From Phlegmacium glaucopus (taxonomy: Eukaryota; Basidiomycota; Agaricomycetes; Agaricales; Cortinariaceae), in contig MU130579.1 in the NCBI GenBank assembly GCA_015039465.1, forward strand, positions 1-64,000: a stretch of DNA of 64,000 nt, given 5' to 3'. How positions within the stretch are numbered: position 1 is the stretch's first letter; each line of letters begins with the position of its first letter. The translations under genes were made by a program, and so were the position numbers. Under the pieces are notes generated by a model. That model saw nothing but the letters and a program-made list of their open reading frames with translations. It had not been told where the DNA came from and made no database searches. Positions 23,261 to 33,917 of the stretch are shown one piece after another.

Positions 23261-24163
23261 CTAAAAACCCTGGGTTATTTTATTTCTCTTTCGAGGCCTT
23301 GTGGGGATGGTTATTAGTTCCTGGGTATTTGGGTCTAGCACCCTGAGTCGCGAGTCTCTGTTTGAGTAATGCTGATGTGATGCTTGAGTGAGGGTGAAGA
23401 ATGGTCTTCCTAGGAGCACTTCATAAGGTGCTTCTCTGACGACTTGAGCCTGTACGTAGAAGTCGTATCCGCCAATGATTAATTTGAGGTCTTTGATTAA
23501 CCCCAATGTTTTGTCTTGGGTCAAATTAGCGGACTCCATGACAATGGTTTTATCTGCTCGTAACGGAAGGCCAGACTTTTGCCAAACATCCTCCCGGATG
23601 CTTAATATCTGAGAACCGTCATCGATCGTCGCCTCCACTTCGCACCCCTCTATTATGACGTCCACTGCTCGAAGCTCTTCTATGTCTCTTGCTACGATCA
23701 AGTTTTCGGCTGCCAGGCTAGCCAATAACATTTGGTGCACATTTTCTTGGTCTGTTGTCTCGACGAATGCAGTTGTGCCGACTCGTTTCGCGGTCAGTTG
23801 CTCTTTGATGTGTCGTCTGATGTCGGGCGAGACGGATAGCAGCTCTCGGGTAGTGATGGTAATGGGCGCGTCCAGCATCTGCTGTGCCACCTTCTTGATC
23901 AACGAAGGGTCTTCAATTGGTGTGGTGTAACGAAACTGAGGCTCCGGTGCCGAGCTCATATTGTTTGCCCTTTTTGGCGGTCCTTGCTGTGTCTGCGGCT
24001 TGGATGTGCTGCCATATTTCCTTTGACGAGTGTTATCGATTTTCTTTTGTGTAGACGCTACTAAATTTTCTAGAATTGATAACTCTTCCTCTTCTCGTGC
24101 CGTTATCCCAACCGGCTCGTCTTCTTCTGGTTTAGTGGTGGTCCATATATAGCCTGCATGCGT
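23261..24163 (-). pseudogene. Gypsy aspartic protease
   Basis: The frame shows a retropepsin-like VEATIDDGSQILSIREDVW (D-D-G in place of D-S/T-G) and the closing EVLLGRPFFTLTQA flap and C-terminal block. The upstream part (HAGYIWTTTKPEEDEPVG) belonged to the Gag-protease linker. The first 90 residues of the apparent 388-codon frame come from the solo LTR at 24164, not from gypsy. Confidence 0.8.
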
Positions 24164-25042
24164 TGATAGGATCCATATAGCCTCTAGGTTCGTAAACTGG
24201 TTATTTTTGCGATTTAACAACTTCGCAGTATACGCGGATGCCTCGCGGGTACCAACTTCACTCGCACTCTCATTCGCGGTTGTCGCACGTCCTTTGCACA
24301 TCACACAACATAATATAGGCCTCGCATAACCTTCGTACATCACTTCTACGACCTTTGTAACTATCCAACGCACCCTCATTCCTCTTTGCATTTCATACTT
24401 CGACATATCTTCAACTCTCTCTATCAATACTGGACTTAGCCATTTCTTTCCTTCGCAACCACACCTTCACACAGCTTCTCTTTAATCTCGTGGTCTTTCA
24501 CGGCTCTCATACACATCCCTTTCACTGGTTTGATCATGGTCCGTGCTGTTTTCAACTTACTTTCTTTTAACTTTCTATATATATTATTATGTTATCATCC
24601 CCTTCGAAACAGGAGGTCATTCAACTGACCTCCTTACTCATCACTTCCATTATTATTCTATCTCCTATTTCTTTGTTACCAAACTACTGGGCCCATGTGA
24701 CTTTGCATTAGCTCAATTTTTACATTACTGTTTTGCATATCCGCACCTGGCTAGCTTGTTGCTCTTGTATTAAGTACCTGTAGTAAGTAGGAGAAAGAGT
24801 GAACAAGAGACGGCCAGAGTTTCGATCCCATAAACTTTGCAGCAACGTTCTAAGTTAATAGTCTCATCCTTTAAGTTACTTCGTGTACTGCGTTATCGTT
24901 CGCAAACTTCGCTATCTTCGCAGTCTACTCGTCTAGCGTATTTCAATACCGCGAACTCCTCTTTAATTCTATCGAGGAAATCTACATTAACCCCTCCGAA
25001 CTACATTACTACTTGCGGTCTGACCCCTCCGCCGGTACAACA
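24164..25042. mobile_element. Solo LTR between gypsy Gag and protease
   Basis: This 879-bp segment starts TGATAGGATCC and ends GGTACAACA (TG...CA), with GCGT on both sides (24160-24163 and 25043-25046). A second copy in inverse orientation is at 29496-30371. Gypsy coding flanks it in a plausible frame (LVGTANT and HAGYIWTTTK). The body has many TTCGC/GCGAA motifs at one end. An open frame spans part of it in both copies, but it is unlikely to be a gene. Confidence 0.85.
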
Positions 25043-26269
25043 GCGTATTTGCGGTGCCTACGAGATTTGTTGATACTTTGGGCGCCTCGTGGCTTTTGTG
25101 CCAATTGTCTAAGTGTTCCATGATGTTTCGCCCTGGGCTTTCTCGAGCATTTATTTTTTCTCCATTGGGTAAAACAATCTGTCCTTCATTGTTTCTCCGG
25201 CACAGCCCTCTTTGTATATATTCCATAACTTTGGGGCACTTGTTTAAGTAATGTGATGGGTCTGAACAGAATATACAATTATTATTTCATAGACGGGGCC
25301 CTGTCTCAGGGGCTAGCACGTTCGGATGGAGGTTAAGATGCTTCATGATTTCGGAAGCTATTGCACCTATGTTAAGGCTCCCAAAGCCTTGCGACATATC
25401 GTATGTTTCTTTCTTGATTGGGTTTGCTACAGCGTAATCTTTTCGGGGTATCTCCGCATGGTTACATGTTAAGACAAATAATGCTGCCGAAAAGATTTCT
25501 GCGAGCGTGTAGGGGTCATCGCTATGGTGTCTAGGATTCTCGGCTCGCAGCTGACTTTGTACTTCGGTTCTGAATGATGGCTCCATCCCTTGCATGAAGT
25601 ATCCACTGATTTCTCTATCAGTTAGTCGTGATTTATTTCTAAGAAATGCGGCAATCGTTAGGAATGAGCACCTATAGGCCCCGAGATCTTCTGCACTCCG
25701 GATATTTCTTAAGGCTTGATCTTCGACTCAGGACGTGAGGCTGGCCACCGAGTATTTTCGCTCTCCTGTAGATCCTGGGTATAAATCAAATAGCTCTTTT
25801 TTGAAATCAGCCCAGATTGATGATGTTACGGCATCTTGCATTTGCCATAGCTCTCTTTCCTCATTTGGCGCGTATCTTATTGTCCAATCAATGGTTTGTC
25901 TCTCGCTTAATTTGCATGCGCCAGCTAACTGTTCGATTTCATCTATAAATATCAACAATGACGCCGGTCTGCCGTCGAATTTTGGTGCCGCGTGATGATT
26001 CCGGCCTGGCATAATTGATGCCGTGTGAGCGGCAATTTCTGGCATTGCGTGATGTGTTACTTCCGTTCGTTCGGCTGGTAAGCTATCTGCTCTAATGGAC
26101 TCTGATCGTCGTATTTTGGCTGGTGTCCAAATGGCGGGAACGAGACGAGGGCTTGGTAACGGGCTTGTTTCGTTACTGGGTGTTGATTCACTTGATAGTG
26201 ATTCTTCCGAAGCTGACAGATTATCTGGCGGCCGTGGGTAAGCTGATTCCGGGTATGGAAGGTTACCAA
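25043..26269 (-). pseudogene. Gypsy Gag, several frameshifts
   Basis: Segments in different frames give a capsid-like part (KFDGRPASLLIFIDEIEQL, DWTIRYAPNEERELWQMQ, WADFKKELFDLYPGS). The rest of the capsid follows (AEIFSAALFVLTC), then a zinc knuckle CX2CX4HX4C (CIFCSDPSHYLNKC) with GQIVLPNGEKI behind it. The start near 26269 is approximate. Confidence 0.78.
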
Positions 26270-26384
26270 AAGACTGGAACTCGTTGTCCGTGTTTGTTTG
26301 GCTTATGTTGCTGACTTCCGGAGGTGTCTGACCTTCCAGAATGTCTCTTGATGGTTTTTTGGTTTATTTATACGCTTGCACCTC

Positions 26385-26401
26385 CCTCGCGGTGGGCTCC
26401 A
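26385..26401 (-). other. Gypsy primer binding site
   Basis: Three nt inside the 5' LTR the minus strand reads TGGAGCCCACCGCGAGG. The TGG start complements a tRNA CCA end, as in a standard tRNA-primed element. The tRNA was not identified. Confidence 0.6.
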
Positions 26402-26404
26402 AGT

Positions 26405-26968
26405 TGTAAGTGGGTAAAATGTTCCGGGGTTCGAAACGAGTACTTTTTTGGTGAGGGTTAGTCAGAAATATAAATTTCCGATGGTGCGAGCAATGTAGTC
26501 ACAAGATATTTGATCACAATAACAATTTAAGCGCTTGCGAAATTGTAAATGTAATACATTTTGATATTTGAGAGATTAATGCGGTAAAGAGGTTTTTGAA
26601 GCCTCTTTATGAGAATGATGTAAAAATCCGAGGCTAGCTAAATGGTGGGCTGTTCCACTGCCTATCTACAGTAAATACGAGCTGCTTTTATATGTAAGGT
26701 GAAAGGAAATTTTAAAATGAATTTTACCAGCGCTGTTGATCCTAAAACAAATTGTTCTGTTTTAAATTAATTTTTTAGAGACGCTAGCTTTCTTTAGCTG
26801 TCTCCATTCTTTATTTCTCTTGCGTGAACCCGGTCCTGCCCGTGTCCCTTTTCTCCTGTGCGTTACTTTTCCCAGAATGGGAAAGTCACGCGTGACATGT
26901 TTCTAAAACGGGAAATTGTTGCGTGCACTGGACGAATTTTGCTGTTTAGACGATCATCGATCCTTACA
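26405..26968 (-). mobile_element. Gypsy 5' LTR
   Basis: This is the 564-bp partner of 17108-17671, with identical length and TGTAAG...CTTACA ends. Confidence 0.9.
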
Positions 26969-27033
26969 GTGGTATGGGAGGAGGACGTGTGGATGGATTG
27001 TGTAGAGGATGGTTCATGAAGTGTGGAGGAGTA

Positions 27034-27273
27034 TCACGCCAAAAAATTACAAATACATTGAAAAGTGTCAGGAGATGAACAGTCAAAACGCGGATTTGGG
27101 GGAAAAGTAATATTTGGTAAATTAAAAGTACAAGTAGAAGGACCGCCACCAGCAGGATTGAATAAGTCATCAGAATACGAAGCAAGAATAGGGACCTGGG
27201 ACGAAGAAGCTACACCAGCCGTGTGTTGATAGCCATCAGGTCCATGTTGTCCAACAAAAGTACTAGCTGACAA
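27034..27273 (-). pseudogene. Copia 5' coding remnant (Gag N-terminal side)
   Basis: A short frame (MSASTFVGQHGPDGYQHTAG) lies between the copia leader and the gypsy insertion. It is Gly/Ser/Pro-rich and ends early. I see none of the usual Gag helices, so most of the N-terminal half of Gag is deleted or unreadable. The assignment rests on position only. Confidence 0.4.
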
Positions 27274-27486
27274 AGGCGAGGGCGTGACACCTCCCCATTA
27301 ATGTTGCTCGTTGGTATGAGGAGTACAATGCATGAGGAGTTGGATATATGTGCCCTCGGAAACCGAAAACGGGCAAAGTGGAATATATGCGCATTCAGAA
27401 AAACAAACGAGCAGAAGAAGCCAATAAATAACAAAACCTTTTGAGTTGTCTGTTTCCCGAGACACCCTGTCGAGACAGTATTATGC

Positions 27487-27499
27487 GGGGCCCATAGCC
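27487..27499 (-). other. Copia primer binding site candidate
   Basis: Directly after the 5' LTR the minus strand reads GGCTATGGGCCCC. It matches, with about two differences, the complement of the initiator tRNA-Met anticodon stem-loop (GGGTTATGAGCCC), the half-tRNA primer used by many copia elements. Confidence 0.45.
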
Positions 27500-27784
27500 T
27501 GTAATCTAGACACGACAGAGTGTGATCCTCAGTGTTGGGAAACAAGAAAGATGACAACTAATAGATATTCACCTAGGCACGATGGAGTGTGCTAGTGACA
27601 GAGTTAGCTACATACATATATGAAGGTAATGATGTAGTGAACTTACATCCTCAGTGTCGGGAAACAAAAAAGATGACAACTGAGGAAAAGCATAAACAGA
27701 GCCAAAACACAGTATATAAAGGAGTGTTGAGGCACATGATATAGAACGTGATAGACGTCCTGACTATAGACTACCAGTCAAACA
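27500..27784 (-). mobile_element. Copia 5' LTR
   Basis: This 285-bp LTR is the partner of 11028-11319, with an indel in the ACATACATA(AATC)ATATATG region. AGAGT follows at 27785-27789. Confidence 0.85.
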
Positions 27785-28420
27785 AGAGTATTGAAGAATA
27801 ACACTCCAAGGATATTTGTGTTGTTTTCAAGTGTGGGCAAGCGATGTGTTGCAAGTAGTTGGATGTAGACGAAGATGTAAATTTGGATGTGATTGTGTTG
27901 CCTGTTGTGCGATTACATAAGCCTCTCTATTCTCTCCCAATGATTGAGTTCGATTACTCTATGACCAAAATACAACTAATTGGTAACATCCTGCCGTCTA
28001 TCGATGATTCAAATAAGTACTGCTACATCTTCACCAGCCGTGTGTACAGTACAGAATGGTACAGAATCATCCTCTAATGCATACATCATCTCATAACTTC
28101 TTCAAGGTTTTGAATGTTAACAAGACTCGATGCCAAGGTCCCCTGGACGTTTATAGAAACATCTTTCTGAAGAGGAAGCTATGTGTGTACCCTATTTTTC
28201 GTTTGTCCCTCTGGCCTCTCAGGGATTTATGTTTTGTATTGCATGGCTTTGAGAATGCTGACACTGACAAAACAGTTTGTTCTCATCATCTAGGTTTCAA
28301 CTGCTTCCCATGATTCCCTCTTCAGTTTGTTTTTGCAGTACTGTCAGCTATTGAACGTTCTCATCCACCACATATCAACAATTAGAACAACCCAATGATG
28401 CGGCCTCAAACAATCATTGC
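27785..28420 (+). repeat. Modules H and C of the family A repeat unit, copy 1 (continuation after copia)
   Basis: The unit begun at 9742 resumes here. H is marked by GTTGCAAGTAGTTGGATGTAGACGA. C is marked by CTTCTTCAAGGTTTTGA, TTTATAGAAACATCTTTCTG, ATTGCATGGCTTTGAGAA and TGCGGCCTCAAACAATC. This C copy is continuous, whereas copies at 54.9-56.0 kb and 45.7-46.6 kb are split by module D. No frame is kept between copies. Confidence 0.65.
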
Positions 28421-29219
28421 CAATGAAATTTCCACTTCATCTTCCAGCCTACCATCTGGATGACTTTCCATTTTTGTATCCAACTTTGCCTGCGCCCCCA
28501 GCTTTTGCATTGATGGAACAGATCCTTTGGCAAAGAATAGCAACATATCGTGGATAGGAGACAGGCAGAAAGGCCAGCATCAATTCCGTGATGGTGATGA
28601 AAACATAAATAAAGCGGGACACACAAAAGGGTTATTATGGACAATGTGTGGGAATGGTCACGTGCTTGTTAAGGTAATCTAATTTTAGTCTTTACTGCGC
28701 AATTTAATGAGCAAGCACGATGTCAGGCGTCAGAATCAGACCTATTCAGTTTGTACATAATAGATACAAGTACAAATCTTAAACTCCCTGAGACTTTTCC
28801 ATTATCTCACTCTGTATGAGTCAGGATCTGATTCTGACCCAGAAAAAAAAGTTTTCTCAGTTCTCATTGAGTTTTTTTGACCCACCTTCGACATCCAAAA
28901 TTGAGAAGGCCTAGGCACAAACGCAGAATTCATATGCATGAATTTATTGTCATCAGCTATTGGACTTAAATCTGACCAGTAGTCAAATATCTTCCCTCTA
29001 CTAATTACTATTTAATGCCGACACGCAAAGTTATCTTATACAAGGAATACATGGTATCTAAGGTAGTTCAAATAACTTGATGACAAGTTAATAATAATTG
29101 CGTTAATGTGACCTAGAAAATTGTTTTTAGTAATGTTAAAAATTGTAATCGCAAAGATCCTGTGACAACTTCCCATCATCACTGTTCGAATAACTCATCC
29201 ATTGTCTCATCCTAATGCC
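28421..29219. other. Gene-poor stretch
   Basis: I see no supported gene. The minus frame 28644-28414 has no recognisable domain. Confidence 0.4.
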
Positions 29220-29295
29220 TGCGCCCCCCAGTGACGGAGCATTGAGAAGGGAAGCGGCAATGATTGGTCTTAAGACAGAGCCACATGGAGTGGTT

Positions 29296-29455
29296 ATATG
29301 GAGGGTGCAAGGAATCAGGAAAATGTAAAATTGCTACTTAATTTGTATTGAGCTACCTAATTCAAATTGAGTGATTGTATAAAGGGTGCATGGCATCAGG
29401 AGAACGTGAAATTGCTACTTAATTTGTATCAAGCTACCTAGTTCAAAATTAAGGA
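29296..29455 (+). repeat. Tandem duplication of about 80 bp, two copies
   Basis: GGGTGCAAGGAATCAGGAAAATG...GCTACTTAATTTGTATTGAGCTACCTA is repeated as GGGTGCATGGCATCAGGAGAACG...GCTACTTAATTTGTATCAAGCTACCTA. Confidence 0.75.
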
Positions 29456-29495
29456 AAACATAAGAATAACCAGGCTCATTTGTCCAGTGTCATAG

Positions 29496-30371
29496 TGATG
29501 TACCTGTGGTGGGATCAGACCGCAAGTAGTAACGTAGTTCAGAGGGGTTAATGTAGTTTTCCTCGATAGAATTTAAAGAGAAGTTTGCAGTATTGAAATA
29601 CACAAGAAGAATAGGTCGCGAAGATAGCAAAGTTCGCAAACGAGAACGCAGTGCGTGAAGTAGCTTAAAGAATGAGACTATTGACTTAGAACGTTGCTGC
29701 AAAGTTTATGGGATCAAAACTCTGGCCGTCTCTTGTTCACCTGTCCTCCTACTTGCTACAGGTACTTAATACAAGAGTAAAGAACTAACCAGGTGCAGAT
29801 ATGCGAAACAGTAATGAAATAATTGAGCTAATGCGAAGTCACATGGGCCCAATAGTTTGGTAATGAAGGGATAGGAGACAAAGTAAAAATAAAGGTGATG
29901 AGTAAGGAGGTCAGTTGAATGACCTCCTGTTTCGAAAGAATGATAAATATATATACATATGGAAAGATGAAAGAAAGTAAATGCAAAAGAACACAAACCA
30001 CAATAAAACCAATGCAAAGGATGCACGGAGAGATAAGGAACGCGTGTGCGAACTGTGAAAGACTGCGAGATTAGAGAATGGCTGTGTGAAGGTATGGTTG
30101 CGAAGGGGTCAAATGGTTAAGTCCAATATTGACTGAGAGAACTGAAGATATGTCGAAATATGAAGTGCAAAGAGGAATGAGGGTGCTTTGGATAGTTATG
30201 AAGGTCATAGAAGTGATGTGCGAAGGTTATGCGAGGTGCGAAGGATATGCGAGAACCGCAAGTGAGAGTGCGAATGAAGTTGGTACCCGTGAGGCATTTG
30301 CGTATACTGCGAAGTTGTTAAATCACAAAAATAACCAGTTTACAAACCTAGAGGCTATATGGGTCCTATCA
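29496..30371. mobile_element. Second copy (inverted) of the solo LTR at 24164-25042
   Basis: The 876-bp segment is the reverse complement relative of 24164-25042, starting TGATGTACC and ending GGTCCTATCA. No flanking duplication is evident (CATAG / ACGGG), so it may have recombined. The frame 30129-30395 (MTERTEDMSKYEVQRGMRV) corresponds to the same LTR-derived frame at 24 kb. From 30372 to 31290 nothing is recognised. Confidence 0.8.
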
Positions 30372-31300
30372 ACGGGTAAGAATAAGCCGCCCTGAGGTTC
30401 TGGGGCGAGAGTTATAGCTATTTGTATAACACATGTGTAGTTTTGACACACACTTTTCAGACAGTTTACATAAAGGTATTGAAATTTGGAATATGACTGT
30501 GAAATAAGCGCCTGGGGGTCACCCGCTCACATTAGTACTGTCAGAGACTCAGAGTGTTGGAAGTATTTCGCAGATGGAACTAGAGTGAAATATAATACTA
30601 GGTACTGTCAGTAAAGAATTTCATATATAATAATTGCTGCTACTCACTGTCTCAACTTTGGATAGAAGTTGAGACTACTAAATAAAAGTATGCTACATAT
30701 AAGGGAATGTGATTACATAATGCATTCAGGAAATGATACGAAAAGATAAGATATAAAAGATGATATGATAAGGTGGCAAGTGATAACTTGGAATAATCCA
30801 ACACAGAGATACACTTTAGAGTAGCCTTACACCTCCTCAAACCTGTTACCGAGCCTCGAGAAGTCACGTTAATCCAAAGGGCCCAGGAGTAGCGGAACAT
30901 TGATCCCGAACATAGGGTGGGGTCCAAGACTTTTTTGTAACGCTTGATATTTGTGGCCATATTTGGCTTCAAAGAAGCAGTTTCTGGAATGTGCTTCTCA
31001 AAAGATGCAATAAGCTTGTTTGCAATGTAAGATACTAAGAATAGTCATTGAGTCATTAGATTAAAATTATAGTCTTTTCTCGTGAACGCCCTGCTCCAGT
31101 ATTACTTCTGTACTCGAAAGGGGTAATACTGTCGAAATCTCCCCTGGTCGCCGTCCAGGTTGAGATAACTAATCAGATGGGCGAGACGTGCTGTAACACT
31201 AGTTGTAGGCTCTGAGAACTGAGTCTACAATGTTTTGGGAAGCTTAAGGTGTGGGATTTCCCAGGAAAACTTCTTTCCAGCGAAATATCTGGACAGAACT

Positions 31301-32525
31301 CAGGCTCCTAAAAGCAGCCACTCGTCTTGTGAGCAAGGGGGCACCAAGATTCGAAAAACTACACGGGGTAGATTTTTTCCTTTAAGGCCTCACCAACCCC
31401 CCCTCCCCCCTCCCCAACCCATATCGGGTATGTTTCCATCCAAATGTGGTATGTTTTTCCCACATTTTTGGGCTCCACTCCCTTCTGACCTAGAACTTGA
31501 GCCGCCCAAGCCACAACACTTTGGATAACTAGAAATAACCATCTTTGAGGATGTAGTAAACAGTAAATATGTGAGCTGTACATGGTCTAAGTTATTTTGA
31601 AGTCTTAACTTGCTTTTCACTGGACCATCAGTAGTCAACAAACTTGGCCCAGCTGACCTAAATGAGGAACAAATAATCTATAAATCTGTCCAGGGACTGT
31701 ATTATTGTGTGCTACAACATGGGCAAGTACTTATACACAAGTTTTCAAAGTTTGACCCCCAAAAATAAAAAATTTCTAAGCCTTTGGCACCCCACCCCAC
31801 CCCAACCCTGGGTTCCAGGTTTGATTCCTGGTGCCCCCTTGCTCGTGAGCTGTTCTTAAGTACTATGAGGGAGCTTATCTAATAATTGATGGCTAAACAA
31901 ATAAACAAATCTAAGGTCTCAAGCTCGCGAGACAGCGGCTGCCGGAAAAGTTGGTCGGTGATCTCGGAGACCACTGATTAACCCCAAGGTTGGGTTCACT
32001 AAGCAGTCATGTCACATTTCGTCACAAGCAATATTATGTAGATGCTAGACACGAAAACTTGAATATGATACGAAAAATAAGTACTTATGAGCCTTATGAG
32101 CACAATTCCAAATGAAACTGAAAAGTACACCTAAAACATGAAGGGAATGGACCATCCAAGAGGTCTATGCACTTGTATAGGCAAAGTTTGGTTCTTAAAC
32201 AGAACACCTATGCACACATTAGTTTATATAACTATGTGGACTACTTAATGCCAACTCACTACTGTGCTGACTTGTAGTTATATTCTTATTGTACTAGAAT
32301 CAGCCGTATCAGACGGTATCATGGTCTTGTCACTCATTGCCAAATTTGGAACCCAACCTTAGGGTTAATCAGTGGTCTCCAAGATCACCAACCAACTTTT
32401 CCGGCAGCCACTCTCTCGCGAGCTCGAGACCTTAGGTTTGTTTATTTGTTCAACCATCAATTATTAGATAAGCTCTCCCATAGTAAGAATAGCTCGTGAG
32501 ACAAGCGGCTGCTTTTAGGAGCCTG
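31301..32525. mobile_element. Mutator-like miniature element with 9-bp target duplication
   Basis: The ends CAGGCTCCTAAAAGCAGCC and GGCTGCTTTTAGGAGCCTG are perfect inverted repeats. Exact 9-bp GACAGAACT repeats flank them (31292-31300 and 32526-32534), the length typical of Mutator-like elements. After allowing for the nested element at 31334-31841 the inverted arms extend about 200 bp (for example GCCGGAAAAGTTGGTCGGTGATC against GATCACCAACCAACTTTTCCGGC). No transposase is present. Confidence 0.82.
31334..31841. mobile_element. hAT-type miniature element nested in the Mutator-like element
   Basis: Inverted ends CAAGGGGGCACCA / TGGTGCCCCCTTG lie between CTTGTGAG (31326-31333) and CTCGTGAG (31842-31849), an 8-bp duplication with one mismatch. 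The opposite arm of the host element shows the empty site (GTCTCACGAGCTATTCTTA). The body is C-rich near 31390-31430 and non-coding. Confidence 0.7.
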
Positions 32526-32534
32526 GACAGAACT

Positions 32535-33357
32535 TATTGTATCCACTATCTACACTTATCTAATGAAGGCCCTGACGGCGGTATCAAGCAGCAAGAGGGC
32601 GGAGCTTGAACTTTCGAAGATATGTCCCATCAGCAACGAGGACCCTGGTGGGATGCGGGATACCTCCGTACACATACAGTTTAAAATCAGTACCCTTACT
32701 GCGCAAGTTCCATGGCTCCGCATCTAATGGAGGGGTGACATATATGACATGTCATACTCCAGTTATATTTGATGTATTTGGGAGGTCGCTGCGGCATCCG
32801 AAGAAGTAACAGAACACATCAGCAAATTCAGGATTTTTCCATAGTTTGTCATAGTCACGTCACACAAAGTTGTAATTTCCCATAGTATCATATAGTCACA
32901 TCACCATACTTATAGTTCCATAGCATCTCATAGCATCCATGTGATGCGCACCAGCACTGTCCACCAGTGTATCGTCACACTATTGTCACTCTATCACACT
33001 GGCATAGCTTTGTCACCGTGTCACATTAGAGCCACATATTTTTCATTTAAGTTAAATAAACCAGCCCTAAACAAAGTCCGTGCGCAAAGTTGATCTTTAC
33101 ATATATGGGAATTTTTTTGTCACTCCAACTTTGTTACTGCGCATCTGTTGCCATGTCTACCCTCTTCTCAACCACCACCATCATGTACTCTGGTGTTGCA
33201 TGGGCGGCGCCTGTTGAGCCCGTTTTTTTTTTTTTTAATTGTTTTTTAACTAATTAATACTACTGTTTAGGTTCTACCACTGACGACGCCAGATGCTCAC
33301 TCTTAGCTATGGCCTCGTCATTTACTCAGCTCCTCCCCATCAAAATAGGTTTGCTTT
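32535..33357. other. Gene-poor stretch with CATAG/GTCAC-rich DNA
   Basis: From 32840 to 33030 short irregular repeats of CATAG, GTCACATCAC and TCACACT occur. A T9-10 run lies at about 33220. The open frame 32606-32809 has no recognisable domain. Confidence 0.4.
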
Positions 33358-33365
33358 GGTACATC

Positions 33366-33909
33366 TAGTGATGGTCAAGGGTAACCCCGGGGTGGAATTA
33401 GGCTGACCCTTACCCTTACCCTCCAAAAACCCTTACCCTTGGCTGAGGGTAAGGGTTTTGGAGGGTAAGGGTAAGGGTTTCTGAGGGGTTGGAGGGTAAG
33501 AAACCCCAGCAGGGTTTAGTGCAAGGGTTTGGTCCAAATCCTTCCTCAAGCTTTGTAATCCAAAGGAGCCTTCAAAGTAGCTATTATTTAAAACATGCTC
33601 AGGGTGTTAAAGGTGTTGAGCAATAGATTTTAAATGAAATAGAGAGGGTTTGACTAGTATTTTAAGCTACTGATTGTTGTGAAAGCAGTGAGGCCTCTTT
33701 AGATTGCTTTTTCTGATTTAAAGTCAATTTTATAGATACACAACAGTTAGATCACTCTGATATCAGAGAAATAAAAATTCCCAAAAATACCCTGACCCCT
33801 CCAGAAGGGTAAGGGTTTTTCAAGGGTCAAAAAATCTGTACCCTGACCCTGACCCTCCTTACCCTTACCCTTGTACCCCAGGGGTTTGGGAAACCCCTGC
33901 CCATCACTA
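33366..33909. mobile_element. hAT-type miniature element filled with GGGTAA repeats
   Basis: The ends TAGTGATGGTCAAGGG and CCCCTGCCCATCACTA are inverted. Exact 8-bp GGTACATC repeats flank them (33358-33365 and 33910-33917). The terminal 130-150 bp on each side consist of CCCTTACCCTTACCC / GGGTAAGGGTAAGGG runs that can pair with each other. It shares the TAGTGATGG tip with the element at 8849-9449, so one transposase source may have moved both. Confidence 0.87.
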
Positions 33910-33917
33910 GGTACATC

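Larger units (their letters stand above)
17108..26968 (-). mobile_element. Ty3/gypsy element inserted in the copia Gag gene
   Basis: Two 564-bp LTRs (17108-17671 and 26405-26968) have TGTAAG...CTTACA ends and about 99% identity by eye, with 4-bp GTGG repeats outside (17104-17107 and 26969-26972). On the minus strand the order is primer binding site, Gag with zinc knuckle, protease, RT, RNase H, integrase and a further ORF, the gypsy order. The element is interrupted by solo LTRs at 24164-25042 and 21308-22719 and by frameshifts, so it is defective although young by LTR identity. Confidence 0.92.
11028..27784 (-). mobile_element. Ty1/copia element, broken, host of the nested insertion stack
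   Basis: LTRs of 292 bp (11028-11319) and 285 bp (27500-27784) begin TGTAATCTAG and end CAACA or AAACA (+ strand orientation). The element is flanked by exact AGAGT repeats (11023-11027 and 27785-27789). Coding order on the minus strand is Gag, protease, integrase, RT, RNase H, the copia order. The LTRs differ at roughly a dozen positions plus an indel, so it is an old insertion. Without the gypsy element (17108-26968) it would be about 6.9 kb, of which about 1.7 kb at 12244-13920 is another insert. An uninterrupted paralogous site is at 35570-35600 (GGCTTTATAGTGTTGACGAA). Confidence 0.9.

Noticed and set aside
24180..24427. N-terminal 80-90 residues of the apparent gypsy protease frame (MIERVEDMSKYEMQRG)
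   Set aside because: This part is read from the inserted solo LTR, and the same frame occurs in the independent LTR copy at 30129-30395.
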